In this document: positions 33,437 to 43,102 of the stretch, in pieces
How the letters are laid out: each line of letters starts with the position of its first letter
Position numbering within the stretch: position 1 is the first letter of the stretch
NCBI GenBank assembly: GCA_963726785.1
Contig: CAVSDJ010000010.1
Location: 1 to 64,000, forward strand
Direction of reading: 5' to 3'
Source: DATEKX01 sp963726785
GTDB lineage: Bacteria; Acidobacteriota; Blastocatellia; UBA7656
Length of the DNA: 64,000 bases
Program-made: the position numbers and the translations under genes
The notes under the pieces: generated by a model
Seen by the model: the letters and a program-made list of their open reading frames with translations, nothing else
What the model was told of the DNA's origin: nothing
The model's database searches: none

Positions 33437-33520
33437 CATGTAGGAGCGACGCTGCTGTGGTCGCCCCAGATTCAAGTAATAATAAGTCTGGGGCGACCAC
33501 AGCAGCGTCGCCCCTACATG
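33437..33520. repeat. 34-bp-arm inverted repeat upstream of the amidase gene
   Basis: Arms 33437-33470 and 33487-33520 pair with one mismatch around a 16-nt loop; each starts or ends with CATGTAGG. The TAGGAGCGAC portion resembles the repeats at 26406 and 28631, so it may be a related family. It lies about 60 bp upstream of the amidase start. Confidence 0.85.
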
Positions 33521-33579
33521 GTCACATTCATCTGCAAACAGCTATAGTTAAAATTATCCCGTTTCTCAGGGGAGGCGTG

Positions 33580-35214
33580 ATGGGCAAAAGTAATAAAAAC
33601 AACCGTGCAAATTCGGTTGAAAATCGCAGGCGGTTTTTGCAGGCAAGCACTGTGGCTATAGTCGCGCCTGCCTTGCGCGGTTCATCATCTCAAACAGCGA
33701 AGCCATTTGAACTGGAAGAAACGACAATCGCGGCTTTGCAGGAAGCAATGAAGTCGGGGAAATATACCGCGCGGCAGATCGCCGAAATGTATCTCGCCCG
33801 CATTAATGACATAGACAAACGTGAACCTGCGATCAATTCTGTGATCGAGATCAATCCCGATGCTCAGTCAATAGCCGACGCGCTCGACCGTGAACGCAAA
33901 GAGAAAGGCCCGCGCGGCCCGCTGCACGGCATTCCAATACTGATCAAAGACAACATTGATACCGCTGATCGAATGATGACGACCGCCGGATCGCTCGCGC
34001 TCTCCGGTTCGACTCCATCAAAAGACGCTTTCATAGCCGGGCGACTTCGCCAGGCCGGAGCGGTGTTGCTTGGTAAAACGAATTTGAGCGAATGGGCAAA
34101 CTTCAGATCGACTCATTCCACAAGCGGATGGAGCGGGCGCGGCGGGCTGACAAAGAATCCTTATGCTTTGGACCGAAACCCCTGCGGGTCAAGCTCAGGC
34201 TCAGGCGCTGCGACGGCGGCTAATCTCTGCGCCGCAGCAATCGGAACTGAAACGGATGGTTCAATTGTCTGCCCTTCGTCGGCTAATTCGCTCGTCGGAA
34301 TCAAGCCTACGCTCGGACTCGTCAGTCGCTCAGGAATCATCCCGATAGCTCACAGTCAGGACACGGCAGGGCCGATGGCTCGAAACGTTTCTGATGCCGC
34401 CATATTGTTAGGCGCGCTCACGGGGATTGATTCGCGCGACAAGGCGACGAACCAGAGTCGCGGCAAATCAATGACTGATTATACAAAGTACCTCGACCCT
34501 GCTGGGATGAAAGGCGCGCGAATCGGTGTCATCAGAAAATCTTTCGGCTTTAACGAGCAGGTGGACAAACTGATGAATGAATCAATCGAGGTGATGAAGC
34601 GGCTTGGCGCAGTGATCGTTGACCCGGCAGACATTCCGACGGCAGGGAAGTTCGATGATTCAGAGTTCGAAGTGTTGTTATACGAATTCAAGGCAGACTT
34701 GAACGCTTATCTTGCAAGCCTCGGCCCGAGCGCGCCCGTACATTCTTTGAAAGAGATCATCGCGTTCAACGAGCAGAATCGCGCTAAGGAGATGCCTTAC
34801 TTCAGCCAGGAGATTATGATCCGAGCCGAAGCTAAAGGGCCGCTCACGAGTCCTGAATATCAAAAAGCTCTCGCAAAGAACCTGCGGCTTTCAAGAACAG
34901 AAGGCATTGACGCGGTGATGATAAAGCACAAACTCGATGCGCTGATTGCGCCGACAGGCGGGCCGCCGTGGAAGACCGATCTGATTAACGGCGATCATTT
35001 CACGGGCGGATTTTCAACCGCGAGCGCAGTGGCAGGTTATCCGCACATCACAGTTCCGGCAGGTTATGTTTACGGTCTGCCTGTAGGCATCTCGTTTGCG
35101 GGCAGAGCCTACAGCGAGCCTGTGCTAATCAAGCTGGCTTACGCTTACGAGCAAGCGACGAAGCACCGTCACGCGCCGCAGTTTTTGCCGAGCGTTGAAC
35201 ATCTCATCGTGTAG
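33580..35214 (+). CDS. Exported amidase (amidase signature family)
   Basis: A 544-residue amidase-signature enzyme that hydrolyses C-N amide bonds; the physiological substrate is unknown. The N-terminus NRRRFLQASTVAIVAPAL is a twin-arginine-type signal, so it is probably exported folded. The Ser-cisSer-Lys triad is visible: lysine in GIPILIKDNIDTAD, the glycine/serine-rich GSSSGSGAATAA loop, and the nucleophile region GTETDGSIVCPSSAN. Start 33580 has AGGGGAGG just upstream; a longer frame to 33352 runs through the inverted repeat and is not used. Exported amidases of this type are common in acidobacterial genomes. Confidence 0.88.
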   Translation: MGKSNKNNRANSVENRRRFLQASTVAIVAPALRGSSSQTAKPFELEETTIAALQEAMKSGKYTARQIAEMYLARINDIDKREPAINSVIEINPDAQSIADALDRERKEKGPRGPLHGIPILIKDNIDTADRMMTTAGSLALSGSTPSKDAFIAGRLRQAGAVLLGKTNLSEWANFRSTHSTSGWSGRGGLTKNPYALDRNPCGSSSGSGAATAANLCAAAIGTETDGSIVCPSSANSLVGIKPTLGLVSRSGIIPIAHSQDTAGPMARNVSDAAILLGALTGIDSRDKATNQSRGKSMTDYTKYLDPAGMKGARIGVIRKSFGFNEQVDKLMNESIEVMKRLGAVIVDPADIPTAGKFDDSEFEVLLYEFKADLNAYLASLGPSAPVHSLKEIIAFNEQNRAKEMPYFSQEIMIRAEAKGPLTSPEYQKALAKNLRLSRTEGIDAVMIKHKLDALIAPTGGPPWKTDLINGDHFTGGFSTASAVAGYPHITVPAGYVYGLPVGISFAGRAYSEPVLIKLAYAYEQATKHRHAPQFLPSVEHLIV

Positions 35215-35308
35215 TTGATGCAATGAAAGATTTCGTGTCGGAGTATCGTCTAAACTGAAGCCGCGCTGCATGGTCTGAGCCGTCGGCGCAGATTGGAGGG
35301 ACGTAATA

Positions 35309-35722
35309 ATGAAACAAGCCATTAAGAAATCGTTACTTAATCCTGTAAAGATTTCTATGCACTTCTATACCGCATCCCTGATCTTATCGATCATTCGGTT
35401 ACTTAGCGCTTTTAAATCGCAGCACGACGGGCCGCAGTGGCTCGACTTCGCATCTGTATTAATAACACTGCAATGGATATGTCTTCTGATAGCGATGCCG
35501 CTTCTATTAGTCGGGCAAAAACGATGGTCAGTAAAATCCGTGCTGGCGCTTGTTGCCAGCTTGCTCTTAATCACGGCAATGCTAACAAGCGCGTATCGAA
35601 CGCTGTTTACCTGGTCGGGAATGATCATATTGCTATGCATGCTTCTGCTTCATTGGATTCCACGTTTGTGGGGTTATTTTGCAAGTTCGTATCGTGAAAT
35701 CTCTCAAAGGGATTCACTATGA
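35309..35722 (+). CDS. Small polytopic membrane protein
   Basis: A 137-residue hydrophobic protein with four likely membrane helices (ASLILSIIRLLSAF, LQWICLLIAMPLLLVG, VLALVASLLLITAMLTSAY, MIILLCMLLLHWIPRLWGYF). No family is recognised. TTGGAGGGACG supports the ATG. It sits 47 bp before the CocE-type hydrolase and may be co-transcribed. Confidence 0.6.
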   Translation: MKQAIKKSLLNPVKISMHFYTASLILSIIRLLSAFKSQHDGPQWLDFASVLITLQWICLLIAMPLLLVGQKRWSVKSVLALVASLLLITAMLTSAYRTLFTWSGMIILLCMLLLHWIPRLWGYFASSYREISQRDSL

Positions 35723-35768
35723 ATTAAAACAATAACGAAGATATAAATCAAAAATGGGGAGTCGCAAA

Positions 35769-37949
35769 ATGAAATATTTCCGCCACGTTTATTTCCGCTT
35801 CGTGTTTTTAGTCTTGTTTGGTTTGTTGGCTTTTCAACTATCGAATCCAATTTTTGCGCAAGTTGAAAAGCCTGCCGAGATTAAAATCAACCCGCAACTT
35901 TTTGACGCTTATGTCGGGCAGTATCAAGATGCGAGGGACGGGGAATTCATCTTTTCATTTTTTCGTGAAGGCGATAAGTATTACGTACAACCAACCGATC
36001 AAGGGAGGATCGAGATTTTCCCTTCAGGGGAAACCAAATTTTTCCTCAAAGATTTAGACGCGCAAATAAATTTTATTCGCGATGCGGGCGGGAAGGTAGT
36101 CTCGATCATCTGGCGTCAGGAAGGCAAAGATTACCCCGCCAAAAAAATCAGCGACAAGCCCATCATAGAGACTTATGTTCCATTCACGCGAAGCGAAGCA
36201 AGGATTGCGATGCGCGACGGTGTTAAGCTTTTCACAGTTATTCTGACTCCGCAAAACCAGACCGAACCGCTTCCGATTATGATGAATCGCACGCCTTACG
36301 GTGTGAAAGACTGGGATGCGGATGGCTTAAATTTCGGGCGCAGAGAATTGGTTGCCGATGGTTACATCTTCGTTTTTCAAGACATTCGCGGAAAGTTTGA
36401 TTCGGAAGGGCAGTTTGTAATGGTGCGCCCGCCGCGCGACCGTCGCGACAGCAAATCAGTTGATGAAAGCACCGACACTTACGACACGATTGACTGGCTT
36501 ATTAAAAATATACCGAAGAATAACGGGCGCGTCGGAATTATGGGCGGCTCATACGACGGATGGCTTTCAACGATGGCGTTGCTTGAATCGCACCCGGCGC
36601 TCAAAGCCTCTTCGCCGCAAGCGCCTGTGGCTGATTTTTGGATGGGCGATGACTTTTTTCACAACGGCGCGTTTCGCCAGACTTACGGTTACGAATATGT
36701 GAAATCAATGGAGTCGTCGAAAAATTATGAAGTTGTCAGCTTCGGTAAAACCGATGCTTACGATTGGTATTTATCTCTGAAAACGCTCTCTAATCTCACC
36801 ACGCAGCTTGGCGGAAAACTGCCGACGTGGAACGATTTCGTCGCGCACCCGACACACGATTCTTTCTGGCAACAGCGTGCCGTGAAGAATTATCTCAATC
36901 AAGCGACTGTGCCGACTTTAGTCGTGGGCGGCTGGTGGGATCAGGAAGATTTGTTCGGGCCGCTGACCACTTATCAAGCCTTGGAAAAGCACGACAAAAA
37001 TAATATGGTTTTTCTCGTCGAAGGCCCATGGAATCACGGGGGCTGGAGAAGAAGCGGACGACGTTTGGCTGATGTTGATTTCGGCAGTCGCACCGGAAAA
37101 TATTTTCGGAAAGAGATCGAGGCCCCATGGTTTGCCTATTACTTGAAGGGCAAGGGGAGGCTAAAACAAGCCGAAGCCACGGTCTTTCAATCCGGCACAA
37201 ATAAGTGGATGACCTACAATGCATGGCCTGCGCGCGCGGGTATGCAAACACGCGATTTATACTTGCAAGCCGATCACGGGCTTTCGTTTGAAAAGCCGCG
37301 AACGAATAACGCTTCTGAAGATTTCGACAGCTACGTTTCCGACCCGTCTAATCCTGTGCCATATCGAAAACGCCCGGTCGAAGCGACTTATGATCCGAAC
37401 GGTTCAAACTGGTCTTCGTGGCTGGCGCAAGACCAGAAGTTTTTGGGCGATAGGCGAGACGTTGTGATCTGGCAGACCGAGCCGCTGAGAGAAAACCTAA
37501 CCATCACCGGCGACATCATCGCTCATCTTTTTGCCTCGACCACCGGAACAGACAGCGATTGGGTTGTGAAATTGATTGACGTTTACCCTTCGGAAAATCA
37601 GGCAGACCCGAAAACGGCTGGCTATCAATTAATGGTTGCCAGCGAGATATTTCGCGGGCGTTACCGGAAGAGCTTTGAAAAGCCCGAACCGATTTCGCCC
37701 GGTCGGGTGAACGAATACACGATTGACCTGCACGGCAATGATTATTGCTTTCTGAAAGGGCATCGCATTATGGTGCAAGTCCAAAGCAGTTGGTTCCCGC
37801 TATACGACCGCAACCCGCAAAGGTTTGTTGACAACATCTTTCTGGCAAAAGAAAGCGATTTCCAGACGGCGACGCAACGCATCTATCGCTCATCGCAATA
37901 CCCCTCGCGCATCAGCGTTGCAGTGAGAAAAGATGATAAGTCGCATTGA
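35769..37949 (+). CDS. CocE/NonD family X-prolyl hydrolase-like protein with N-terminal DUF3471-like domain
   Basis: A 726-residue exported alpha/beta hydrolase. After a signal peptide (FVFLVLFGLLAFQLSNPIFA), residues about 25-130 form a small beta domain (LFDAYVGQYQDARDGEFIFS) like DUF3471; a similar domain ends the protein encoded at 43103. The catalytic CocE domain follows: nucleophile about S261 in GIMGGSYDGWL, aspartate in VVGGWWDQEDLFGPL and histidine in EGPWNHGGW. The C-terminal jelly-roll domain is present (DWVVKLIDVYPSENQ, YTIDLHGNDYCFLKGHRI). Family members cleave X-prolyl peptides, acyl esters or glutaryl amides. Start 35769 has GGGGAGT upstream; the annotated frame could extend five codons. 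Confidence 0.88.
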   Translation: MKYFRHVYFRFVFLVLFGLLAFQLSNPIFAQVEKPAEIKINPQLFDAYVGQYQDARDGEFIFSFFREGDKYYVQPTDQGRIEIFPSGETKFFLKDLDAQINFIRDAGGKVVSIIWRQEGKDYPAKKISDKPIIETYVPFTRSEARIAMRDGVKLFTVILTPQNQTEPLPIMMNRTPYGVKDWDADGLNFGRRELVADGYIFVFQDIRGKFDSEGQFVMVRPPRDRRDSKSVDESTDTYDTIDWLIKNIPKNNGRVGIMGGSYDGWLSTMALLESHPALKASSPQAPVADFWMGDDFFHNGAFRQTYGYEYVKSMESSKNYEVVSFGKTDAYDWYLSLKTLSNLTTQLGGKLPTWNDFVAHPTHDSFWQQRAVKNYLNQATVPTLVVGGWWDQEDLFGPLTTYQALEKHDKNNMVFLVEGPWNHGGWRRSGRRLADVDFGSRTGKYFRKEIEAPWFAYYLKGKGRLKQAEATVFQSGTNKWMTYNAWPARAGMQTRDLYLQADHGLSFEKPRTNNASEDFDSYVSDPSNPVPYRKRPVEATYDPNGSNWSSWLAQDQKFLGDRRDVVIWQTEPLRENLTITGDIIAHLFASTTGTDSDWVVKLIDVYPSENQADPKTAGYQLMVASEIFRGRYRKSFEKPEPISPGRVNEYTIDLHGNDYCFLKGHRIMVQVQSSWFPLYDRNPQRFVDNIFLAKESDFQTATQRIYRSSQYPSRISVAVRKDDKSH

Positions 37950-37982
37950 TACAAAACAGGAGGCAGCAACAGCACGGATGTG

Positions 37983-38076
37983 TTCACCGCAGAGACGCAA
38001 AGGACGCAGAGGGGGCGCAGAGTAATAATAGTTTTTCTCTGCGTAATCTCTGCGTCCTTTACGTCTCTGCGGTGAA
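37983..38076. repeat. CACCGCAGAGACGC inverted repeat, copy 2
   Basis: Arms 37983-38010 and 38047-38076 (TTCACCGCAGAGACGCAAAG and complement) enclose a loop with TAATAATAGTTTTTCTCTGCG. The loop is shared with the copy in the 4470-4590 cluster. It lies between convergent genes. Confidence 0.9.
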
Positions 38077-38090
38077 TTCTTCTCCATTAG

Positions 38091-40266
38091 TCAGAGCTTG
38101 CGATCTATATCAAGAGCGAGAATGGCCGCGTCAAGCTCTGATTGAAGCTGCGCGCGTTCGGTTGCGGCTGCCCGTTTTTCAACAGTGATCTGCTCGATGC
38201 GCGTCTCCTGTTGCGCCGCCTTCGCAACGTATCGCGCGATCAGTTGCCGCGCTTCAGTCTCTTTGCTCAACGCTTTGATATTTTCGCGCAATCGCGCCTG
38301 GTCTGCTGCGATCTCGGCGGCTTCGCGGTCTACTGCCGCAACGCGTGCGTCAACAGAAGCGATCTTGCTTTTTATCTCGATTATTTTTTCGAGCGCGGCA
38401 CGAGTAGCGTCGTCAATGTAGCGGCGCGAGACGAATAGCTCGATCTCGTTTCGAGTCAGGTTCGAGAGCGCGTAGCTGTCCATCAACGCAAGCTGTTCAC
38501 TGATGGGTAGCTCGACAGTCGCGCGCGGTTTCAATTCGACCCGGAAGCGATAAACTGACGCGCTCGTTTCGTAAGGCTTCAATGTGTCATCCGAGAGCTT
38601 CCACTTCTCGCGTATTGGATGCTCGACGAAGACGACGCGCGGGCGGTCTGTCTGATTGGTGATGGTGTAGACCTTCCTGTCTGTTCGGTAGTAGTGAACC
38701 TGAAGCACCCCCTTAACGGCTCTCATAAGAAAGGCGGGTTCGCGGTTGTCTTTCAATCTGGTGGTGACGAGCGTGCCCAGATCCAAAGCGAAAGAGATGA
38801 ATCTTTCTTCGCCCGGCTTGAGCCTTTCTATCAACGCTTCGCCTGCGTAAGCGTCGCCGTCAATGACTGTCAGCGATCCGCCTTCGAGCGTGAGCGATGA
38901 TGTGTTCTTCAATCGAAGCCCGCCCATCGGACGATCTTTTCGCGCGGCTTCGTTATAGATTGAAACGCGCTCGCCTTCCATATCAGCTTGAAGAATCGGA
39001 ATCAGCGCCGAAACGTTTCGCCGAACAGTCACAGGCTGTTCAATCTTATATTCAAACAGGTCGCCGACTTCGCTCCCTTTCGCGGCTGTCTTCACTCCTA
39101 CATCTTGGCTCCTAAAAGCATCGCTAAAACTTGTCACAGGCGCGTCCGACAACATCGGAGGAGGAGCAGGAACCCGTTCCACGGCCACTCCCGCCCATAA
39201 CACCACCCGGCACTCCGCCGGGTACTCCGCCGGGTACTCCACCGGGTACTCCGCCCGGCACGCCGCCAGACCTCTCGTATGATTCGCCGACGCTCGGATC
39301 ATAAATCTGCGGCGCGAGGTTCAAGTCTGCCGGTATAGGTATGACTGGCCGATAGCGATAAAGCGGCTGTTGAAGCGGCTGAATGAAAGAGACGGGCGTG
39401 CCCGACACGAGCGAAAGCTGAACGTTTGACCAGTCTTCTTCGCCCACGTTATCAACAATCGCCCAGCCTTGAAAGAACGGCTTGCCTTCGGCGTCCAACA
39501 CAACGCGATAAGTCGTTTTCCATATCGGCGCGGCAACCGTATAGCTGACAACAATCTCGCGCGGCGTTGCGCCATCGGATGTGATCGAGATCGTCTTTGC
39601 ATCGCGCCGCCGCGTCGAAGCCGACGCGCTTGCGAACTCTGTTATGTTCTGGCGCGCTCCGTCATCGAGCAGGCGAACTGAGCGCACTTCCGCGAGGTCG
39701 AAGCTTGCCAGCTCGCCGTTCTCGCTTGCGATAACAAGCAAGCGCGTAACGAGTGGCGGTTTTTCAGCGTCTATTTGTGACTTGCGCTCTTCAACCGTGA
39801 GGATAGCTCCTTGCGCGGTTCTTGTCGGAGTAGTGACTATGACTCGCGCGCCTTGAAGCTGCTTTAACACTCCGGCAAGCCCGCCTTCGCCGTTTTCTTC
39901 AGTAGTTCCTGCTTCGATTGAAAATGGAATGTCATTGAGCCGGGCCGAAGCCGGAGCGGATGAGTTATAGCTCACGGTTCCTATGCGACCTTTGCCCAGG
40001 TCGAGCACAAGCATGGATTTGAGCACATCATCAACTTGCGATTGCTTGAAAGGCAAGTCGATCTCTGCGTGAGGCGATACCAGACCGCGCCGCTCGAAGT
40101 AAGCCACGCCATTGCTGTAAAGTATGACGCGGCGAATCGGAAGCTGTGGTTGCGAAAGTTGACCGGATACTTGACTGGTTTGAGCAGGGCGTCGGGGCGC
40201 GCGCGTTTGCGCGGTCTGGCTCTGAGCAAGAAGAAAGAGCATTGCGAAGACACTTATAGCTTTCAT
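38091..40266 (-). pseudogene. DUF4139-type (mucoidy-inhibitor-like) secreted protein, one frameshift
   Basis: Read 40266 to 38091, this encodes a secreted protein of about 724 residues in two frames. The first frame starts with a signal peptide (MKAISVFAMLFLLAQSQTAQ) and includes ILYSNGVAYFERRG and a DUF4139-like core (SYTVAAPIWKTTYRVVLDAE … VGEEDWSNVQLSLVSG). It then enters an elastin-like GVPG repeat (39210-39270, 12-bp period). About 39170, just past the repeat, the frame changes: continuing in the other frame gives APVTSFSDAFRSQDVGVKTA and a long coiled coil, ending at 38091. The protein is probably an outer-surface or periplasmic factor. Start 40266 is preferred to 40290. The shift may be a sequencing error near the repetitive GC-rich tract or a true mutation. 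Confidence 0.75.
39210..39275. repeat. 12-bp minisatellite encoding GVPG repeats
   Basis: Five to six copies of a 12-bp unit (GGTACTCCGCCG on the plus strand), coding on the minus strand for successive Gly-Val-Pro-Gly units, inside the DUF4139-type gene. Slippage here could cause length variation in multiples of four residues. Confidence 0.85.
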
Positions 40267-40341
40267 CTGTAGGAAGACTCCTTGAAACATTCGTTGCGTA
40301 CCGATTGGAATGGCGCGCTCAAGAAAACTTGCATCGCCATC

Positions 40342-40380
40342 TCAAATGTAGAGCAAGCCATCAGCTTGCTCTACATTTGA
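40342..40380. terminator. 17-bp hairpin between porin and DUF4139-type gene
   Basis: Perfect arms at 40342-40358 and 40364-40380 with a 5-nt CATCA loop. It sits after the porin stop on the minus strand and probably terminates the porin transcript before the next gene. Confidence 0.75.
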
Positions 40381-40423
40381 CACCGAATCGGCGTTCACTG
40401 TTCCAGGAGAGTAAAGCCAGACT

Positions 40424-41974
40424 TCAGAATTTGTATATCACGTCTAGCTGCATCCTGTTCAGCCAGCGATTGAACGGGGAAATCAACGCGACCTTGTTCG
40501 CGCGCTGAGAGAATAAGCCTGTCCATTGCAACGTCACGCCATTGGCAACTTGATAAGCGAAAGTCGGAATGTGTACGCGGCTGTTGGACGAGAGAATGTC
40601 GCTGAAGTTGAACGGCACGAGCACGGCGTCCTGCTCTATGCGCGTAAATGTGTAGCCAATCAACCAATCGCGCACTTCTCTGGTTTGCCCAACCTGAACA
40701 CCAGCCCAATAACCGTTCTTTTCATCGTCAATTCTGTCTGTGAGATTTCGCACATAATCGAAAGTGAAAGTCACAGGCATTCTGCGACCTGCCTGCCAGG
40801 TCAGATTGCCGAGCACGTCAAAGAGATTGAATCCGGCAAGGAATCCGATCACATTCCCGCTCGCATTTCTAACGAGGCGGTTTGAAGTGCCGAGCGCGCC
40901 GTTTTGATTGCCCGATACGCCTGAGCCGTTAAAGATTCCGCTGTTGACCTGAGTCGCCAGCGCGCCAAGCCCAAGCGCGACTTGATCCGCCCTGTTCCAG
41001 TCGTAGTAAGCGACGTTTACGTTAGCCGAAACCGTTGGAGCAAATTGCCAGTCGGTCTGAAGCTGGCCGCCATAGAGCACGCCGTCTTTAGCGGCAGATA
41101 GTTCATTGAATGGCAACTGGAATGCGACGAGCTTGATTTGCTTCAAGCTGGAAGATGATTTGTAATAGAGCGCTTCGCTTGCGCCTTCGACATTCACGTC
41201 GTCGTCCCAAACCATCTGAGTTCGGCGAAAGGTCGGCTCGAATTTCCCCGCAACGAATTGCACGCCTACCCCGTTGTCGCTTGCTACCGAGTCGTAACGA
41301 ACGAAGGCGCGTTCAAGCGCAAATGGCTTGCGTTCGTAGAAATCAGTTAAGGTCTGATTGGATGATATGGGATCAGTAAAGATTCCAGACGCCAGCTTGA
41401 TGCCCCAATCGAAATGCTTGTTGAGCGAGCCGTCGAGCGCAAGCCGCACACGCATTCGCAGCCGGTTGCGCGCAGGCGCTTCGGCGATACTGTCAAAGCC
41501 CTGATTGCGAAACGTCTCTGTGCGAAAGCGTATGTCGCCGCTGAAGCGAATCGCGCCGATCTTCTTGTAAAGCTCATCAATTCTTTTCTGCGTCTGGTCG
41601 GGCGGCGCGGCTTCATTCTTGCCCGAAGCCGGAGTTTGGTCTGCGGCGGCGGCGGGCTGATGCACTTCAGATCGCGGAGCCTCGACCGAGCGAGTGTTTG
41701 CGGTTTCCGGGCCGCGCTTTTCCTTTTCTATCAATTCATGAAGCGATTGAATCTCGCGCTGTTGTCGCTCGATTACCTGTTCGAGCGCGCGAAGCCTGTC
41801 TTCAACTGAAGGCGCAGGCGCGGCTTTTGCCGAACCGTTCGTGTCTGCGGTTGCTGTCGCGTTTGGCGGGTTGTTGCCTGATGACTGTTGCCGCGCTCTC
41901 GCCTCTACGGTATCAAAACAAAATAAGAGAGCGAGCATCAATGCGAAACTCAGTACTGTTGACCTGCTTTGCAT
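40424..41974 (-). CDS. Putative outer-membrane porin with N-terminal coiled coil
   Basis: A 516-residue exported protein. A signal peptide (VLSFALMLALLFCFDTVEA) is followed by a low-complexity linker and a short coiled coil (VEDRLRALEQVIERQQREIQ, about residues 55-85). A beta-barrel begins GAIRFSGDIRFRTETFRNQG and ends NRMQLDVIYKF with terminal Phe. The layout matches the 'putative porin' family common in Acidobacteria and Bacteroidetes, with the coiled coil acting as trimerisation or peptidoglycan-reaching stalk. Substrate specificity cannot be assigned. It is monocistronic, with a hairpin following at 40342. Confidence 0.85.
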   Translation of the reverse strand: MQSRSTVLSFALMLALLFCFDTVEARARQQSSGNNPPNATATADTNGSAKAAPAPSVEDRLRALEQVIERQQREIQSLHELIEKEKRGPETANTRSVEAPRSEVHQPAAAADQTPASGKNEAAPPDQTQKRIDELYKKIGAIRFSGDIRFRTETFRNQGFDSIAEAPARNRLRMRVRLALDGSLNKHFDWGIKLASGIFTDPISSNQTLTDFYERKPFALERAFVRYDSVASDNGVGVQFVAGKFEPTFRRTQMVWDDDVNVEGASEALYYKSSSSLKQIKLVAFQLPFNELSAAKDGVLYGGQLQTDWQFAPTVSANVNVAYYDWNRADQVALGLGALATQVNSGIFNGSGVSGNQNGALGTSNRLVRNASGNVIGFLAGFNLFDVLGNLTWQAGRRMPVTFTFDYVRNLTDRIDDEKNGYWAGVQVGQTREVRDWLIGYTFTRIEQDAVLVPFNFSDILSSNSRVHIPTFAYQVANGVTLQWTGLFSQRANKVALISPFNRWLNRMQLDVIYKF

Positions 41975-42184
41975 TTTTCCTCCAGATAGGTAGAAGTGGT
42001 TTGTTTGGTTCCCGACATCATTGCGAAGAGAAAGGTGATGTATTTCACTTTCCGGTGTAAATGAAATATGAATTGAACGCTCAGTATATAAGCCTGTTAT
42101 TAATAAACCGTAACGCGGATGTTACAAATTGGTTAAAACAGACTTTTGCTTGCGCTTGAGTAGATCAATAAGCAGACTGTGACT

Positions 42185-42958
42185 ATGAGCGAAGAAAGAA
42201 CGCGAAAAAGAGTTATAGTGACAGGCGCATCGAGCGGCATCGGTTGTGCGACAGCAAATCTTTTTTTGAATGAAGGCGCGACTGTCACGCTGGTAAGCCG
42301 AAGCGAGAGCGCGCTTGAGCGTATTGCAGATTCATCGGCAAGCGATAACGGAGAGGCTTTCATCATCGCGGCTGATCTCTCTGACGAAAAGCAAAGCGAG
42401 TCGTGCATGACGCGGGCGATTGAGATGATGGAAGGGCTTGACGTGTTAATCAACGCGGCGGGCATTCTTAAATCGGGTCGTATAGAAGACACATCGCTTG
42501 AGCTTTGGGACGAGATGATGAACATCAACCTGCGTTCGGTCTTTCACCTGATGAGACTTGCCGTTCCTCATCTTGAACGCTCGCGCGGAAACATTGTCAA
42601 CGTGTCGAGCGTAACCGGGCCGCGCTCGTTTCCGGGCGTGCTGGCTTATTGCGTCAGCAAAGCGGGTCTGGATCAACTTACACGTTGCGCCGCGCTTGAG
42701 CTTGCCGCAAAAGGCGTCAGAGTCAACGCTGTGAATCCGGGCGTTGTCGTCACCAGTCTTCATCGTTCGGGCGGAATGAACGAGGATGCTTATCGAGCGT
42801 TTCTCGAACACAGCAAGACCACGCACCCGCTCGGTCGCGTTGGTCAGGCTGATGAGGTCGCAGAGTTGATCTACTTTCTGGCATCTGATCGCGCGAACTG
42901 GATAACAGGCGCAACCGTGAGCATTGACGGCGGTCGCGCGCTGACCTGCGCCAGATAA
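42185..42958 (+). CDS. SDR-family NAD(P)-dependent oxidoreductase
   Basis: A 257-residue classical short-chain dehydrogenase/reductase. The Rossmann glycine motif is VTGASSGIGCATANL, the structural NAAG is present (NAAGILKSG), the catalytic Ser is in NVSSVTGPRS and the catalytic pair in YCVSKAGLDQ (YxxxK). The C-terminus NWITGATVSIDGGRAL is typical of FabG-like members. The substrate is unknown. The ATG at 42185 is preferred to a GTG two codons upstream; there is no strong ribosome site. It is followed by a 34-bp-arm inverted repeat. Confidence 0.9.
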   Translation: MSEERTRKRVIVTGASSGIGCATANLFLNEGATVTLVSRSESALERIADSSASDNGEAFIIAADLSDEKQSESCMTRAIEMMEGLDVLINAAGILKSGRIEDTSLELWDEMMNINLRSVFHLMRLAVPHLERSRGNIVNVSSVTGPRSFPGVLAYCVSKAGLDQLTRCAALELAAKGVRVNAVNPGVVVTSLHRSGGMNEDAYRAFLEHSKTTHPLGRVGQADEVAELIYFLASDRANWITGATVSIDGGRALTCAR

Positions 42959-43044
42959 AATAAACGATGAATGCGGAACGATGAATGATGAATTAAGAGC
43001 CTCTCTTCTGTTCATCATTCATCGTTCCGCGTTCATCGTTTATT
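42959..43044. repeat. AACGATGAA inverted repeat, copy 1
   Basis: Arms 42959-42992 and 43011-43044 pair with one mismatch; the arm contains repeated AACGATGAA and GATGAATGATGAA. The same family is found inside the repeat at 57716-57840. It lies at the end of the SDR gene and probably acts as its terminator. Confidence 0.9.
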
Positions 43045-43102
43045 CTGCTGTGGTGTATACTGTCATCTATCCACAGATTCTAAAACGCATAGGAGAGTCA
43101 AG

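Noticed and set aside
33352..33579. N-terminal extension of the amidase to 33352
   Set aside because: The extension passes through a terminator and a 34-bp-arm inverted repeat; the ATG at 33580 has a strong ribosome site and a twin-arginine signal.
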